Positions 43,548 to 52,477 of a stretch of DNA of 64,000 nucleotides are shown here, piece after piece. The position numbers and the translations under genes are program-made. Every line of letters begins with the position of its first letter. Within the stretch, counting starts at the first letter, position 1. The stretch comes from an uncultured Bacteroidales bacterium (GTDB lineage: Bacteria; Bacteroidota; Bacteroidia; Bacteroidales; UBA932), in assembly GCA_945874155.1 (NCBI GenBank), contig CAMCFO010000004.1, forward strand, positions 1 through 64,000, read 5' to 3'. The notes below the pieces were generated by a model, which had not been told where the DNA came from, did not search any database, and was given only the letters and a program-made list of their open reading frames with translations.

Positions 43548-44641
43548 TGCCAGAAAGAATCAAGTACCTATTGGGAATTGCAGCGGAAATACTTGGTGCT
43601 GTTGCAGTTGCCTTGGCAATTTACTTCCCCGCAAGGGAGGTTTCCAAGCCTGATGTGAACCCGGTGGAGGGACTCACGCTGGAGTTCGGTCTGGACTTCG
43701 GACACTTCAAAATCGAAAACGACATACTCTATGCCGGACTCAGCTACGAGATGATTCAAAGATTTGCGGCCGAAAACGACTGCAAGGCGGAGATACGGGC
43801 ATTCTACAAATATGAGAATGCTCTGGACTCGCTCAAGAACGGCGTTGTGGACATACTGGTGATGCCCTGCAGGGACTCCGCTCACCACAGGATGCATCTG
43901 GACTCGCTTGCGGCATCGAAAAGGCTCAACGAGGAAATCTGCTGGGTGGCCCGCAAGGAGAACAAGGAGATTATTTCCTATATGAATCCTTGGCTGAAGT
44001 CCCTGTGCCATTCAGATGAATTTGAAGAGATGCTGGAAAGGTTCAGGTTTATGCCTTCCTCTTCCCGACCGCCAAAAGAGTTCAAGCAGCAGCGTAGGCT
44101 CAGTCCCTACGATGACATAATCAAGTTCCGTGCAGATTCCATAGGCTGGGACTGGAGGTTGCTGGCTGCTGTCATCTACACTGAATCCAAATTCGCAATC
44201 AACGTAAGCTCTCCGAAGGGAGCAAAGGGACTGATGCAGATTATGCCATTGACCGTCAAAGTATATGATGTGCAGAACCCTCTGGACCCGGAAGAGAATA
44301 TCAGGGCGGGAGCAAACTACCTTGGACGGCTGGACAAACTTTTCCGGAAAATCGAGCCCGCACAAGAGAGGGTGAAATATGTGCTGGGAGCATACACCGC
44401 GGGAGAGAGCCGCATACTTCAAGGTATGCAGAAGATGGAACTGGCTGCAAAGGACTCCCTACAGAACGCCGGAATTGATTCCGTGGTTGCAGCGCAGGTG
44501 GATTCGGTGAAGGCGGCAGAAATGGACAGCACTTCAGTTTCCGGGCCCGCTGAGCAACCGAAATGGATAACCAATGCGAATATGTATATCGACAGGGTGA
44601 TGAAGGTTTATGCGGATTTCTGCAGAATCTGCCCCGAGTAG
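43547..44641 (+). CDS. MltF-like membrane-bound lytic transglycosylase
   Basis: This enzyme cleaves peptidoglycan glycan strands to anhydro products. The 364 residues contain a membrane anchor (about 9-27), a periplasmic solute-binding-like domain (about 45-150, reduced compared with E. coli MltF), and an SLT domain (about 185-300) with catalytic E213 in YTESKFAINVSSPKGAKGLMQIMP-type sequence and the AGANYLGRL and YVLGAYTAGE motifs. Its ATG overlaps the porin stop codon, so the two are translationally coupled. It converges on the FtsX-like permease gene with 11 bases between the stops. Confidence 0.88.
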   Translation: MPERIKYLLGIAAEILGAVAVALAIYFPAREVSKPDVNPVEGLTLEFGLDFGHFKIENDILYAGLSYEMIQRFAAENDCKAEIRAFYKYENALDSLKNGVVDILVMPCRDSAHHRMHLDSLAASKRLNEEICWVARKENKEIISYMNPWLKSLCHSDEFEEMLERFRFMPSSSRPPKEFKQQRRLSPYDDIIKFRADSIGWDWRLLAAVIYTESKFAINVSSPKGAKGLMQIMPLTVKVYDVQNPLDPEENIRAGANYLGRLDKLFRKIEPAQERVKYVLGAYTAGESRILQGMQKMELAAKDSLQNAGIDSVVAAQVDSVKAAEMDSTSVSGPAEQPKWITNANMYIDRVMKVYADFCRICPE

Positions 44642-44652
44642 TCCCTCCCGGG

Positions 44653-45825
44653 TTAGTCCACTCTAATGGTGGATGCCGGGTCCACCTTCGCTATGAACAG
44701 ACTCGGAATCAGCATCAGCAGGAGTATGACAATCAGGGATATGGCATCCGCAAACAGGATTCCGGACCAATCAATATGGACGGGCACAAAGGAGAGGAAG
44801 TAATTGGCCGGGTTCAGCTTGAGCAGATGGGTAGAGTCCTGCAACAGACAGAATGCAAGTGCGAGGGCGTTTCCTATGGCCATACCTCTGAGGGTGAGAA
44901 GGCCTGCGCTGCGCATAAAAACTGCTGCTATGCCCCGGTCCTGCATACCCATAGACTTGAGCAAGCCAATGGTGGAAATATTCTCAAACAGCAGGATCAG
45001 CAGGCCGGAAATCACATTGAAGCCGGCAACTATGGTCATCAGCACCAGCAGCACCAACACATTCAGGTCCAGGAAGGAAAACCAGCTGAAGATAGTTGGA
45101 TAGGACTGCGCCAATGTGCGGGATATGAATGTAGGCTCATCTTCAGAGGAAAAGGTATAGACGGTTGAGGCTATGTCCATCCCGCAGAGAGAATCGTCAT
45201 CCGAATTCCGAAATTCCTTCTTCAATCTCAACTCGAAGGCAGAGACTTGTTCAGAGTCCCAGGAATTTACCCTCTGCATCACAGGGAGGGAGGTCATACA
45301 GACCATTTGATTGTCTGAGGAGAGCACTGCGTCATAAATCCTGCATACTGTAAACTTGCGCACAACTGTCTTCTCGCCCACGAAATATGCCGTGAGTTGA
45401 TCTCCCTGAGAAATCTCCAGCATTTGTGACAGGCGGGAAGGGATGGCCAAGGGGAAGGCTATGCTGTCCGGAAGGGATATGTCTTCAGCACCTTTGAACA
45501 GGACTCCGTGCACCAGGTCCCCTTGTTTGACTATGCCCGCACGGCTTACGCAGGGGTTTACAGATTCCACGCAATAGAGCTGCTGCAATTCCTCAAGAAA
45601 GGCAGGATGGCGGGGCACGGAAACCACTCCGGTGGCCAAGTCCTCCTCCATAGGGGTAATGCGCACATCCCCGTAGATCTCCCCGAGGGATTTGCGGATT
45701 TCAGTTCGGAAGCCTGAAGACACAGCGACGGCTATAATCATCACCAGGTAGCTCACAGCCACGCAAATCAAGGTCAGATAACCCTTGAAACGGATTTTTC
45801 CGGATATGAATCGTACCGCATTCAT
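44653..45825 (-). CDS. FtsX-like ABC transporter permease (LolC/LolE type)
   Basis: This is a permease of the MacB/FtsX-like ABC family. The 390 residues have one membrane helix near the start (about 15-37), a large periplasmic domain (about 40-255) and three helices near the end (about 262-290, 305-330 and 355-380), the LolC/E layout. The motif LLFENISTIGLLKSMGMQDRGI lies in the cytoplasmic coupling loop. No ATPase gene is adjacent. It overlaps the upstream TonB-like gene by 4 bases, so it is translationally coupled to it. Lipoprotein export to the outer membrane is a reasonable guess, not shown. Confidence 0.85.
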   Translation of the reverse strand: MNAVRFISGKIRFKGYLTLICVAVSYLVMIIAVAVSSGFRTEIRKSLGEIYGDVRITPMEEDLATGVVSVPRHPAFLEELQQLYCVESVNPCVSRAGIVKQGDLVHGVLFKGAEDISLPDSIAFPLAIPSRLSQMLEISQGDQLTAYFVGEKTVVRKFTVCRIYDAVLSSDNQMVCMTSLPVMQRVNSWDSEQVSAFELRLKKEFRNSDDDSLCGMDIASTVYTFSSEDEPTFISRTLAQSYPTIFSWFSFLDLNVLVLLVLMTIVAGFNVISGLLILLFENISTIGLLKSMGMQDRGIAAVFMRSAGLLTLRGMAIGNALALAFCLLQDSTHLLKLNPANYFLSFVPVHIDWSGILFADAISLIVILLLMLIPSLFIAKVDPASTIRVD

Positions 45826-46538
45826 CTTTGGGCTATGAATCTGTAAGTGATTTCACCGGGCTGATTGGCAGGTGCATCCGTCTTGATGCTGAATTTGGAA
45901 AGACGCGCGGCCCGAACTGCTTCCTTGCGCAGACATTCATCCTCGGAGGAGAGTTCATCCACCACCTTTGCATAGACCACCACCCCCTGGGGGTTGACTT
46001 TTATCATAACAGTCACATCGCCAGCATTATAGCATTTATATGCCGGGACCTTGAGAATCGATGCTTTCCTGCCGTCCAGTGTCCATCGGAGCACAGAGGG
46101 GCCGGAATAGGCCTTGTTTTGTGGCGTGTCCTTCTTATCCGGTTCAGGCTTGAGGTCCACAGTCTCGTTTACAGCATCCTCATATCGGGAATCCAGCCCC
46201 TTGAGGTCCCTCTGAAGTCTTTCATTCTCCTTGTAGAGCTCGTCAGCATCAGTGCCGCGGTCATCTTTCAAAGGAGCATTGTTGTCCACAGTTACATTGC
46301 GTACCATAGGGGCGGCAGCGCCTGAAATCAATTCATCCAGCCGCTTGCTTATGCTCTCCCGAAATTCCTCCTCCTTGATTTGCTTCTCCTTCTGCTCCTG
46401 CTTGGAGAAGTCCATTACGAAACTGTTCTCAACCCCGAGTTCCGAGCCTATTCCCGCGAGCAACAAAACAATTATCACCGCGAGATGGAAAATCGCGGTG
46501 AAATATAATCCTGCCCTGTTGTCCTCGGGGATATGCAT
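45822..46538 (-). CDS. TonB-like single-span envelope protein
   Basis: The 238-residue product has a short cytoplasmic start, one membrane helix (about 12-30), a coiled-coil-prone charged region (about 44-75 and 100-125), and a C-terminal TonB/TolA-like domain (about 150-238: AYSGPSVLRW, DVTVMIKVNPQGVVVYAKVV, ending GEITYRFIAQR). The C-terminus resembles the TonB-like protein at 18914-19708. No ExbB/ExbD gene is adjacent; instead it is coupled by a 4-base overlap to an FtsX-like permease. It starts 11 bases downstream of uridine kinase. Confidence 0.75.
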   Translation of the reverse strand: MHIPEDNRAGLYFTAIFHLAVIIVLLLAGIGSELGVENSFVMDFSKQEQKEKQIKEEEFRESISKRLDELISGAAAPMVRNVTVDNNAPLKDDRGTDADELYKENERLQRDLKGLDSRYEDAVNETVDLKPEPDKKDTPQNKAYSGPSVLRWTLDGRKASILKVPAYKCYNAGDVTVMIKVNPQGVVVYAKVVDELSSEDECLRKEAVRAARLSKFSIKTDAPANQPGEITYRFIAQR

Positions 46539-46549
46539 AGGCGGGCGTA

Positions 46550-47167
46550 TTAACGGGCAGAGTTGAGTGACTTCTCAATGGTGGCTGCAATCACGTCAAT
46601 CGCTACTTTGTTATGGCCGCCCTGAGGAATGATGACATCTGCATATCTCTTGCTCGGCTCTATGAACTGGAGAAACATAGGTTTGACAGTGCGGGAATAC
46701 CTCTGTATGACGGTCTCCACTGTCTTGCCCCTCTCGAGTATGTCCCTGGCCATCACTCTCATAAGCCTGTCGTCATCGTCAGCATCCACGAATATCTTGA
46801 TGTCCATCTGCTTGCGCAGTTCCGCACAGCAGAAAATCAAGATACCTTCCACGATAATCACTTCCGCAGGATGCACTGTCACGGTCTCTGTGCTGCTTCT
46901 GGAACAGGTGATGTAGGAATATACAGGCTGCTCGACGGAATGACCTTTCTTGAGTTCCTTGAGATGTTTGATGAGAAGGTCGAAATCAATCGAATCCGGA
47001 TGGTCGAAATTGACCTTTTGCCTTTCCTCCATTGGAAGATGACTCGAATCCTTGTAATAGGAGTCCTGTGGAATCACCACCACTTTTTCTTTCAGCTGTT
47101 CAGTAAGAGCTCTGACTACAGTGGTCTTTCCCGATCCGGATCCACCTGCTATTCCGATAATCAACAT
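46550..47167 (-). CDS. udk: Uridine kinase
   Basis: Udk phosphorylates uridine and cytidine in pyrimidine salvage. The 205-residue product shows the P-loop GGSGSGKTT (8-16), the substrate region PQDSYYKD, NFDHPDSIDFDLL and the SKRYADVIIPQGGHN signature near the C-terminus. Length is normal for bacterial uridine kinases. It lies 23 bases downstream of asnS on the same strand. Confidence 0.95.
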   Translation of the reverse strand: MLIIGIAGGSGSGKTTVVRALTEQLKEKVVVIPQDSYYKDSSHLPMEERQKVNFDHPDSIDFDLLIKHLKELKKGHSVEQPVYSYITCSRSSTETVTVHPAEVIIVEGILIFCCAELRKQMDIKIFVDADDDDRLMRVMARDILERGKTVETVIQRYSRTVKPMFLQFIEPSKRYADVIIPQGGHNKVAIDVIAATIEKSLNSAR

Positions 47168-47190
47168 AAGAGACTTGGTTTTGAGGATTA

Positions 47191-48585
47191 CTAATATTCT
47201 GCGTTTTTAGGTGTTCTCGGGAAAGGAATGACATCGCGTATGTTTGCCATACCGGTAACGAAGAGCAACAGGCGCTCAAAGCCGAGTCCGAATCCGCTGT
47301 GAGGTGCAGAACCGAAACGGCGGGTGTCGAGGTACCATTCGAGGGATTCCCTGCCCATTCCGAGTTCATCTATGCGGGCATTGAGTTTCTCCAGGGATGA
47401 CTCTCTCTCCGAACCGCCGATGATTTCGCCGATTTTAGGGAAGAGAACGTCCATTCCCCTGACTGTCTTGCCGTCTTCGTTCTGTTTCATATAGAAGGCC
47501 TTGATGTCCTTAGGATAGTCAGTGAGGATGACAGGGCGGCCGAAATGCTTCTCCACGAGATAGCGCTCGTGCTCGGACTGCAGGTCCACTCCCCAATATA
47601 CAGGGAACTCGAATTTCTCTCCGCTCTCCTCAAGTATCTTGATACCTTCGGTGTAGGTGAGCCTTACGAAATCGGTCTTGACAACTGACTCCAGACGGGA
47701 AATGAGCTCCTTGTCGTACATATCGTTGAGGAATTTCAAATCATCGGCGCAATGCTCAAGGGCATAGCTGACGAGGTATTTGATGAAATCCTCGGCAAGG
47801 TCCATATTATCGTACACATCGTAGAAGGCCATTTCCGGCTCAATCATCCAGAACTCTGCAAGGTGGCGCGGAGTGTTGGAGTTCTCGGCACGGAAAGTCG
47901 GTCCGAAGGTGTAGATTTCACCCAGGGCCATTGCTCCCAGTTCTCCCTCCAGCTGACCGCTCACCGTGAGACTGGTCCTCTTGCCGAAGAAATCCTCCGC
48001 ATAGTCAATTGCGCCTTCTGCAGTGCGTGGAAGTTTGTCCAGGTCCAAGGTGGTCACCTGGAACATCTGGCCTGCACCCTCGCAGTCGGAAGCCGTGATG
48101 AGAGGAGTGTGGAGATATACAAAACCCTTGTTGTTGAAATAATTGTGTATGGCAAATGCCATAGCGTGACGGATTCTGAGCACCGCTCCGAAGGTATTGG
48201 TCCTCGGACGCAGGTGAGCAATCTCCCTGAGATACTCTAAAGAATGGCCCTTCTTCTGAAGGGGATATACCTGAGGGTCGGCTTCTCCATACACCTCAAT
48301 TTCAGAAGCTTGAATCTCCACAGCCTGTCCGCTTCCCATTGAAGGCACGAGCTGTCCCCGGGCTGCTATGCAGGCTCCGGTGGTGATTTTCTTGAGCAGT
48401 TCCGCATCGAAAGCTGCCACATCAACGACTATCTGTATATTATTAATGGTGGAACCGTCATTGAGCGCTATGAAATTGACATTCTTGTTTCCTCTCTTAG
48501 TCCTTACCCAGCCCTTGGCGAGCACCTGCACTCCCGGCTGAGTCTTCAGAAGGTCCTTGACCTTGGTTCTGATTACTTTTTCCAT
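47191..48585 (-). CDS. asnS: Asparaginyl-tRNA synthetase
   Basis: AsnS charges tRNA-Asn with asparagine. The 464-residue class II synthetase has an N-terminal OB-fold anticodon-binding domain (about 15-105, [20 protein letters not shown]) and a catalytic core with motif 1 near [14 protein letters not shown], motif 2 [21 protein letters not shown] and motif 3 [16 protein letters not shown]. Length is normal. Its likely promoter lies inside the end of the upstream alkaline phosphatase gene. Confidence 0.97.
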   Translation of the reverse strand: MEKVIRTKVKDLLKTQPGVQVLAKGWVRTKRGNKNVNFIALNDGSTINNIQIVVDVAAFDAELLKKITTGACIAARGQLVPSMGSGQAVEIQASEIEVYGEADPQVYPLQKKGHSLEYLREIAHLRPRTNTFGAVLRIRHAMAFAIHNYFNNKGFVYLHTPLITASDCEGAGQMFQVTTLDLDKLPRTAEGAIDYAEDFFGKRTSLTVSGQLEGELGAMALGEIYTFGPTFRAENSNTPRHLAEFWMIEPEMAFYDVYDNMDLAEDFIKYLVSYALEHCADDLKFLNDMYDKELISRLESVVKTDFVRLTYTEGIKILEESGEKFEFPVYWGVDLQSEHERYLVEKHFGRPVILTDYPKDIKAFYMKQNEDGKTVRGMDVLFPKIGEIIGGSERESSLEKLNARIDELGMGRESLEWYLDTRRFGSAPHSGFGLGFERLLLFVTGMANIRDVIPFPRTPKNAEY

Positions 48586-48632
48586 AATGTTAATTTTTAT
48601 GCGCCCGAGACCCCCTCAGGCATAAAATCCCG

Positions 48633-48665
48633 CAAAGATACTATTTTTCGCCGAGTATTCTCAAA
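48633..48665 (-). promoter_or_regulatory. Probable asnS promoter, inside the 3' end of the phosphatase gene
   Basis: On the minus strand TTTG (48662-48665) is followed after 21 bases by TATCTTTG (48633-48640), a full match to the Bacteroidetes promoter pattern, about 47 bases before the asnS ATG. The -33 box lies within the last codons of the alkaline phosphatase gene. Confidence 0.6.
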
Positions 48666-49876
48666 GGCAACTCGGAATTCTCATAAAATCCTGTAAATCT
48701 TTCCGCCGTCTTGCCTATTGCATAGACTGGAACAGGGCATCCTGTATGATCGTGTGAGGACCAACCCACATAAGCATCCTCGTTGAGCTTCTTGAGCTGC
48801 TCGGCTGAGAGAGAGCTGTCGTTATGACCGCAAGCCTCCCAGTATTCATCAATAACGTCCCATCTTGTCTTGTACTTATGAGTTCCGAAGGTCAATCCAC
48901 CTGTCTCGTGATCGGCAGTAACAAGAATCAGAGTCTCATCAGGATGCTTGAGATAGAATTCGTAGGCAATTCTGACTGCCTTGTCCAAAAGTTTGACACA
49001 TTCTATGACCCGCATTGTGTTGTTGCCGTGTGAGGACCAGTCGATATATCCCTGCTCGGCCATAATGAAGAATGGCTTGTCCTGGTCAAGGGTTTCGAGG
49101 CAGGCGGAAACGAAGTCCGGAGTCTGCATACCCAGCCCGGCCATACTCAGGTCATAGTTCTTGTTGGAATCAGCTGCATCAAAGTCGTTTGTTGCCTCCG
49201 GTTTCTGAGGCAGAAGAATCTTGGTTGCGGCTGTAGAGGCTTTCAATTCCTCAAGCCCGAAACATACCTCCGCATTTCCGTCGGACTCGATGATGCTCAC
49301 AGCATCTTCCTTGTCCTTTTTCTTTCCCCAGCGGTCAATCAGCTCGGAACCACCGAGAAAGTCGAAACCGCAGTCCTTCATCTGAAGGGCAATGTCGTAA
49401 TATTGTTTGCGGGAAGGCACTCTTGCAAAGAAAGCACCCGGTGTGGCGTGATTTACCGGACCGTCGGACATAATGCCAATCTGATAGCCCTGCTCCTTGA
49501 GCGTGTAGGCTATGGATTTGAGTTCAGTTCCGTCCGGGGCAGTTCCGAGATGCCCTTTGTCTGTCTTTTCGCCGCAAGCAAGTGCTGTTCCTGCAGCAGC
49601 TGAGTCTGTTACACCCGTATTGGCACACCAGGTTCTGGTGAGACCTGTAACAGGAAAAGAAGTGAAGGAGAGATAGCTTCCCCCATAGCAGGAATCCTGA
49701 TATGCAAGATAGGAATCTGTTGCAGCGACGTGAGCCAGCCCCATTCCGTCTCCGATGAAGAGAAATACATATTTCGGGGTTTTCTCTTCCTTGCAGCAAT
49801 TGCAGGATGTGAATGACTGAAGGGAGGCCAGAAGTATGGCTATGGCAGCCGCTGATTTGAAAATTGTCTTATACAT
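48641..49876 (-). CDS. Alkaline phosphatase lipoprotein
   Basis: This enzyme hydrolyses phosphate monoesters in the periplasm or at the surface. The 411-residue product has a lipoprotein signal (lipid Cys25 in SFTSCNCC, with further cysteines after it). Metal and catalytic motifs of the PhoA superfamily are visible: FIGDGMG, the nucleophile Ser in VTDSAAAGTALACG, SDGPVNHATPGAFFAR, EQGYIDWSSHGNN, TADHETGG and SSHDHTGCPVPVYA. Length is normal. No phosphate-regulatory box could be recognised. It follows the terminator of the second ExbB/ExbD operon. Confidence 0.93.
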   Translation of the reverse strand: MYKTIFKSAAAIAILLASLQSFTSCNCCKEEKTPKYVFLFIGDGMGLAHVAATDSYLAYQDSCYGGSYLSFTSFPVTGLTRTWCANTGVTDSAAAGTALACGEKTDKGHLGTAPDGTELKSIAYTLKEQGYQIGIMSDGPVNHATPGAFFARVPSRKQYYDIALQMKDCGFDFLGGSELIDRWGKKKDKEDAVSIIESDGNAEVCFGLEELKASTAATKILLPQKPEATNDFDAADSNKNYDLSMAGLGMQTPDFVSACLETLDQDKPFFIMAEQGYIDWSSHGNNTMRVIECVKLLDKAVRIAYEFYLKHPDETLILVTADHETGGLTFGTHKYKTRWDVIDEYWEACGHNDSSLSAEQLKKLNEDAYVGWSSHDHTGCPVPVYAIGKTAERFTGFYENSELPLRILGEK

Positions 49877-49923
49877 TGCCTGATGTACCTTTTAGTAATA
49901 TTAATTATTCTTTGTATAAAGCA

Positions 49924-49951
49924 AAGGGATGCCCAATGATGAACATCCCTT
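49924..49951 (-). terminator. Terminator of the second exbB-exbD operon
   Basis: AAGGGATG (49924-49931) pairs with CATCCCTT (49944-49951) across a 12-base loop; the minus strand continues with TGCTTTATAC. It starts 20 bases after the last ExbD stop codon. Confidence 0.65.
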
Positions 49952-49971
49952 CAACTTTACCCGGTGGAGAA

Positions 49972-50439
49972 CTATTTCTCCGCCTTGCGGGCAGCGTACA
50001 TAATCTTGAGTGCTGAGCATCTTCTGAGCTCCTGCTTGACGTCTGTAACGATACCCATATTGGTATTCTCGTCAGCCCTGATTGAGACTGTCATAAATGC
50101 TCTGTCAGCCTCACTCTTGGACTCACGCTCCGATGCGATAAAGTCCCTGATGTCGTCCACAGTCTTGAAAGAGTCGTTCAGCTGGATTCGGGAATCCGTA
50201 CCGAACTGAGACTGAAGGTGGCGAGTCGGAGTACCTATGTTTATATAGGACGCAAGGTCCTTTCTCTCCAATTTGGCCACTTCAGTTGCCTCAGGAAGTT
50301 TTACGATAACCTTATTCTCAGTCTTGCGGAGATTGGTGGTCACCATAAAGAAGAAGAGGAACATGAACACGATATCGGAAGTAGATGACGTGCTTGCCAA
50401 CGGTGTGGATTTCTTTCCACCTTTTCTGAATTTTGACAT
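49972..50439 (-). CDS. ExbD/TolR family protein (motor 2, second copy)
   Basis: The 155-residue product has one membrane helix (about 20-37) with the conserved Asp in STSDIVFMFLFFFMV and a periplasmic domain. It is the last gene of an exbB, membrane protein, exbD, exbD operon; the gap to the first ExbD is 12 bases. The two ExbD proteins differ clearly in sequence, so they are likely partners in one complex and not a recent duplication. Confidence 0.88.
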   Translation of the reverse strand: MSKFRKGGKKSTPLASTSSTSDIVFMFLFFFMVTTNLRKTENKVIVKLPEATEVAKLERKDLASYINIGTPTRHLQSQFGTDSRIQLNDSFKTVDDIRDFIASERESKSEADRAFMTVSIRADENTNMGIVTDVKQELRRCSALKIMYAARKAEK

Positions 50440-50451
50440 ATTCCTTCCTCC

Positions 50452-51030
50452 CTATTTCTTTGAAACATCCTTAGGTTCCGCCTCTGAAATCTTCTGAGGA
50501 ACCGCCTCACGCACAATCTTCTGCTGCTCTTCTGTGAGAGAAGCATAAGGTTTGCCGTAGTTAGCCCTTGAGAAATCGTCACGGATCTCATTTATAGCCT
50601 TCACGAGTTCGTTCTGCACGGCGATGTAGGCCTGATAGCTGGTACCGCGGTCGTTCTGGAGTGAAATCACACCCTCTGAAACCGGATATGCGCCAAAGCC
50701 CTCGATTTCCTTCACCTTCTTCTCAGGAAGGTTCGGATCGTCTGCAGGGTTCGTGAGGAACTCTTTGATTTTATCTTTCAACTGGCTGACATCCATCGCC
50801 TCATTCCCGGCAAAAAGCCTGTCCGCTGAATTGATCTTCACAACGATGATGTTACGACGGTTCACCTTCTGGTCCTCAACCTTCTGGTCTTCCGCAGGCA
50901 TAGGCGGGAGACGACGCTGGAGACCTGAGTCCTGGTTCATCGTAGTGGTCATCAGGAAGTAGCAAAGCAACAGGAACGCTATGTCCGCCGTAGAACTCGA
51001 ATTAATTTCCGGTGTCTTTTTGTTTGCCAT
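50452..51030 (-). CDS. ExbD/TolR family protein (motor 2, first copy)
   Basis: The 192-residue product is longer than a usual ExbD. It has one membrane helix (about 14-31) with the conserved Asp in STADIAFLLLCYFLM and a large periplasmic part containing an inserted acidic/Asn-Pro segment and a C-terminal extension rich in charged residues (about 155-192). It lies 9 bases after the small membrane protein gene and 12 bases before the second ExbD. Confidence 0.88.
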   Translation of the reverse strand: MANKKTPEINSSSTADIAFLLLCYFLMTTTMNQDSGLQRRLPPMPAEDQKVEDQKVNRRNIIVVKINSADRLFAGNEAMDVSQLKDKIKEFLTNPADDPNLPEKKVKEIEGFGAYPVSEGVISLQNDRGTSYQAYIAVQNELVKAINEIRDDFSRANYGKPYASLTEEQQKIVREAVPQKISEAEPKDVSKK

Positions 51031-51039
51031 AGTTGCAGA

Positions 51040-51468
51040 TTATTTGTTGCGAACAGCATTCACAATAACTCCGACGATGATGGAAAGAACCGCAGCACCG
51101 CAGAAGAAATATGTAATGTTGAGGATTGTATCAGTAATCTTAAGTTCGCCCGGAGTGGCCTGGATGGTAGTACCCATAGCCTCAGTGCCCGGAGCAAGGA
51201 GGTATGCGATGCCGACAATGACAGCCGCAGCAACGATTCCGATGCCGAGTTTGATGAGGGAACGCGGATTCTGCTTTGCATTGAAATAGAGTCCGAGTCC
51301 CACTACGGCAGCGATTGCAAAGACTGCGAGGGCATACGCACAGTAAAGGAGGATGTCCGTGGCAAGGCCATTGCCCGTCTCAAAGCCATAGGACATACCG
51401 AAGATGGCAAGGATGACTCCGATGGCAATGAGGACAACCTCTATGATTTTAGTTACTTTTGCGTACAT
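51040..51468 (-). CDS. Small four-helix membrane protein within the ExbB/ExbD operon
   Basis: The 142-residue product has four hydrophobic segments (about 7-27, 38-60, 72-92 and 116-138) and a short extracytoplasmic stretch with GTEAMGTTIQ. I do not recognise a named family. It lies 27 bases after ExbB and 9 bases before the first ExbD, and the same place is taken by a similar small membrane protein in other Bacteroidetes motors, so an accessory role in the motor is likely but not shown. Confidence 0.7.
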   Translation of the reverse strand: MYAKVTKIIEVVLIAIGVILAIFGMSYGFETGNGLATDILLYCAYALAVFAIAAVVGLGLYFNAKQNPRSLIKLGIGIVAAAVIVGIAYLLAPGTEAMGTTIQATPGELKITDTILNITYFFCGAAVLSIIVGVIVNAVRNK

Positions 51469-51495
51469 TGTATTCTCTCTTAGTGTTCCTTGAAA

Positions 51496-52293
51496 TTATT
51501 TGCCCTGATATTTCACCAGGATATCTATAAGGCTGATTGAAGCGTCTTCCATCTCGATGGTACGTTTTTCAATCTGAGCGAGAATGTAGTTGTAGAACAC
51601 CTGGAGAATCATAGCGACGATCAAACCGCCGACAGTCGTAATCAAAGCGACCTTCATACCACCTGCGACAATGTTAGGGGAGATGTCACCTGCAGACTGG
51701 ATAGCGTCGAATGCCTGGATCATACCGATAACGGTTCCGAGGAATCCGAGAGACGGTGCGATGGCGATGAAGAGGGAAATCCAGCTCAGACCGTTCTCCA
51801 TAAGGCTCATCTGAACAGAACCGTAGGAAACGACTGTCTTCTCAACAACCTCGATGCCCTGGTCCATACGGAGGAAGCCCTGATAGAAGATGCTTGCAAC
51901 CGGTCCGCGGGTATTGCGGCAATAGTCTTTTGCAGCCTCGACACCACCGTCCTTGAGAGCGTCTTCAATGCCCTGGAGAAGCTTCTTGGTGTTGGTCTTT
52001 GAGAAAGCAAGATAAAGGATACGCTCGATGGCGATAGCAAGACCGATGATGAGACAGAGGATAATCGCGGCCATGAAGGAAGGACCACCTTCGATGAACT
52101 TGGTCTTAAGAGCCTGGTGAAGAGGAATCTCTTCCTGAGCCGCTGTCAATTCTGCAAGGGTCATTTCCTTTGCTGGTGCTGCTGCAACTTCTTCAGTTGA
52201 TGCAGGTTCAGCTGCCGGTTCCTGAGCAGATGCAATCTGAGCAGAAAAGGCTAATACGCCAATAGCTGCCAAAAACATGAGTACTTTTTTCAT
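51496..52293 (-). CDS. MotA/TolQ/ExbB proton channel protein with N-terminal signal and linker (motor 2)
   Basis: The ATG at 52293 gives 265 residues; the longer frame from 52383 lacks support. Unlike motor 1, the protein starts with a signal-peptide-like segment (MKKVLMFLAAIGVLAFSAQIASA), an Ala/Glu/Pro linker (about 24-45), then the three ExbB helices (about 72-95, 170-195 and 212-240) with the motif IAPSLGFLGTVIGMIQAF. It heads the four-gene operon ending at 49972. No TonB gene is adjacent. Such motors power TonB-dependent import or gliding-type functions; which applies is not visible here. Confidence 0.9.
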   Translation of the reverse strand: MKKVLMFLAAIGVLAFSAQIASAQEPAAEPASTEEVAAAPAKEMTLAELTAAQEEIPLHQALKTKFIEGGPSFMAAIILCLIIGLAIAIERILYLAFSKTNTKKLLQGIEDALKDGGVEAAKDYCRNTRGPVASIFYQGFLRMDQGIEVVEKTVVSYGSVQMSLMENGLSWISLFIAIAPSLGFLGTVIGMIQAFDAIQSAGDISPNIVAGGMKVALITTVGGLIVAMILQVFYNYILAQIEKRTIEMEDASISLIDILVKYQGK

Positions 52294-52477
52294 AACTGTT
52301 TTTGAATAAAAAATAATATTAAATTGTTTTGTTCGTATTCTTTTCCGTGTTACGGAGAAGCAGGCATAACCCCAACGCTTCAAAATCGGTGCAATTTAGC
52401 AATAAAAAATTGAACACAAAAATTTTTGCCCGTATTTTATCTTTGACTATTCTGCCGGATAATGGATGCGCGGACTT

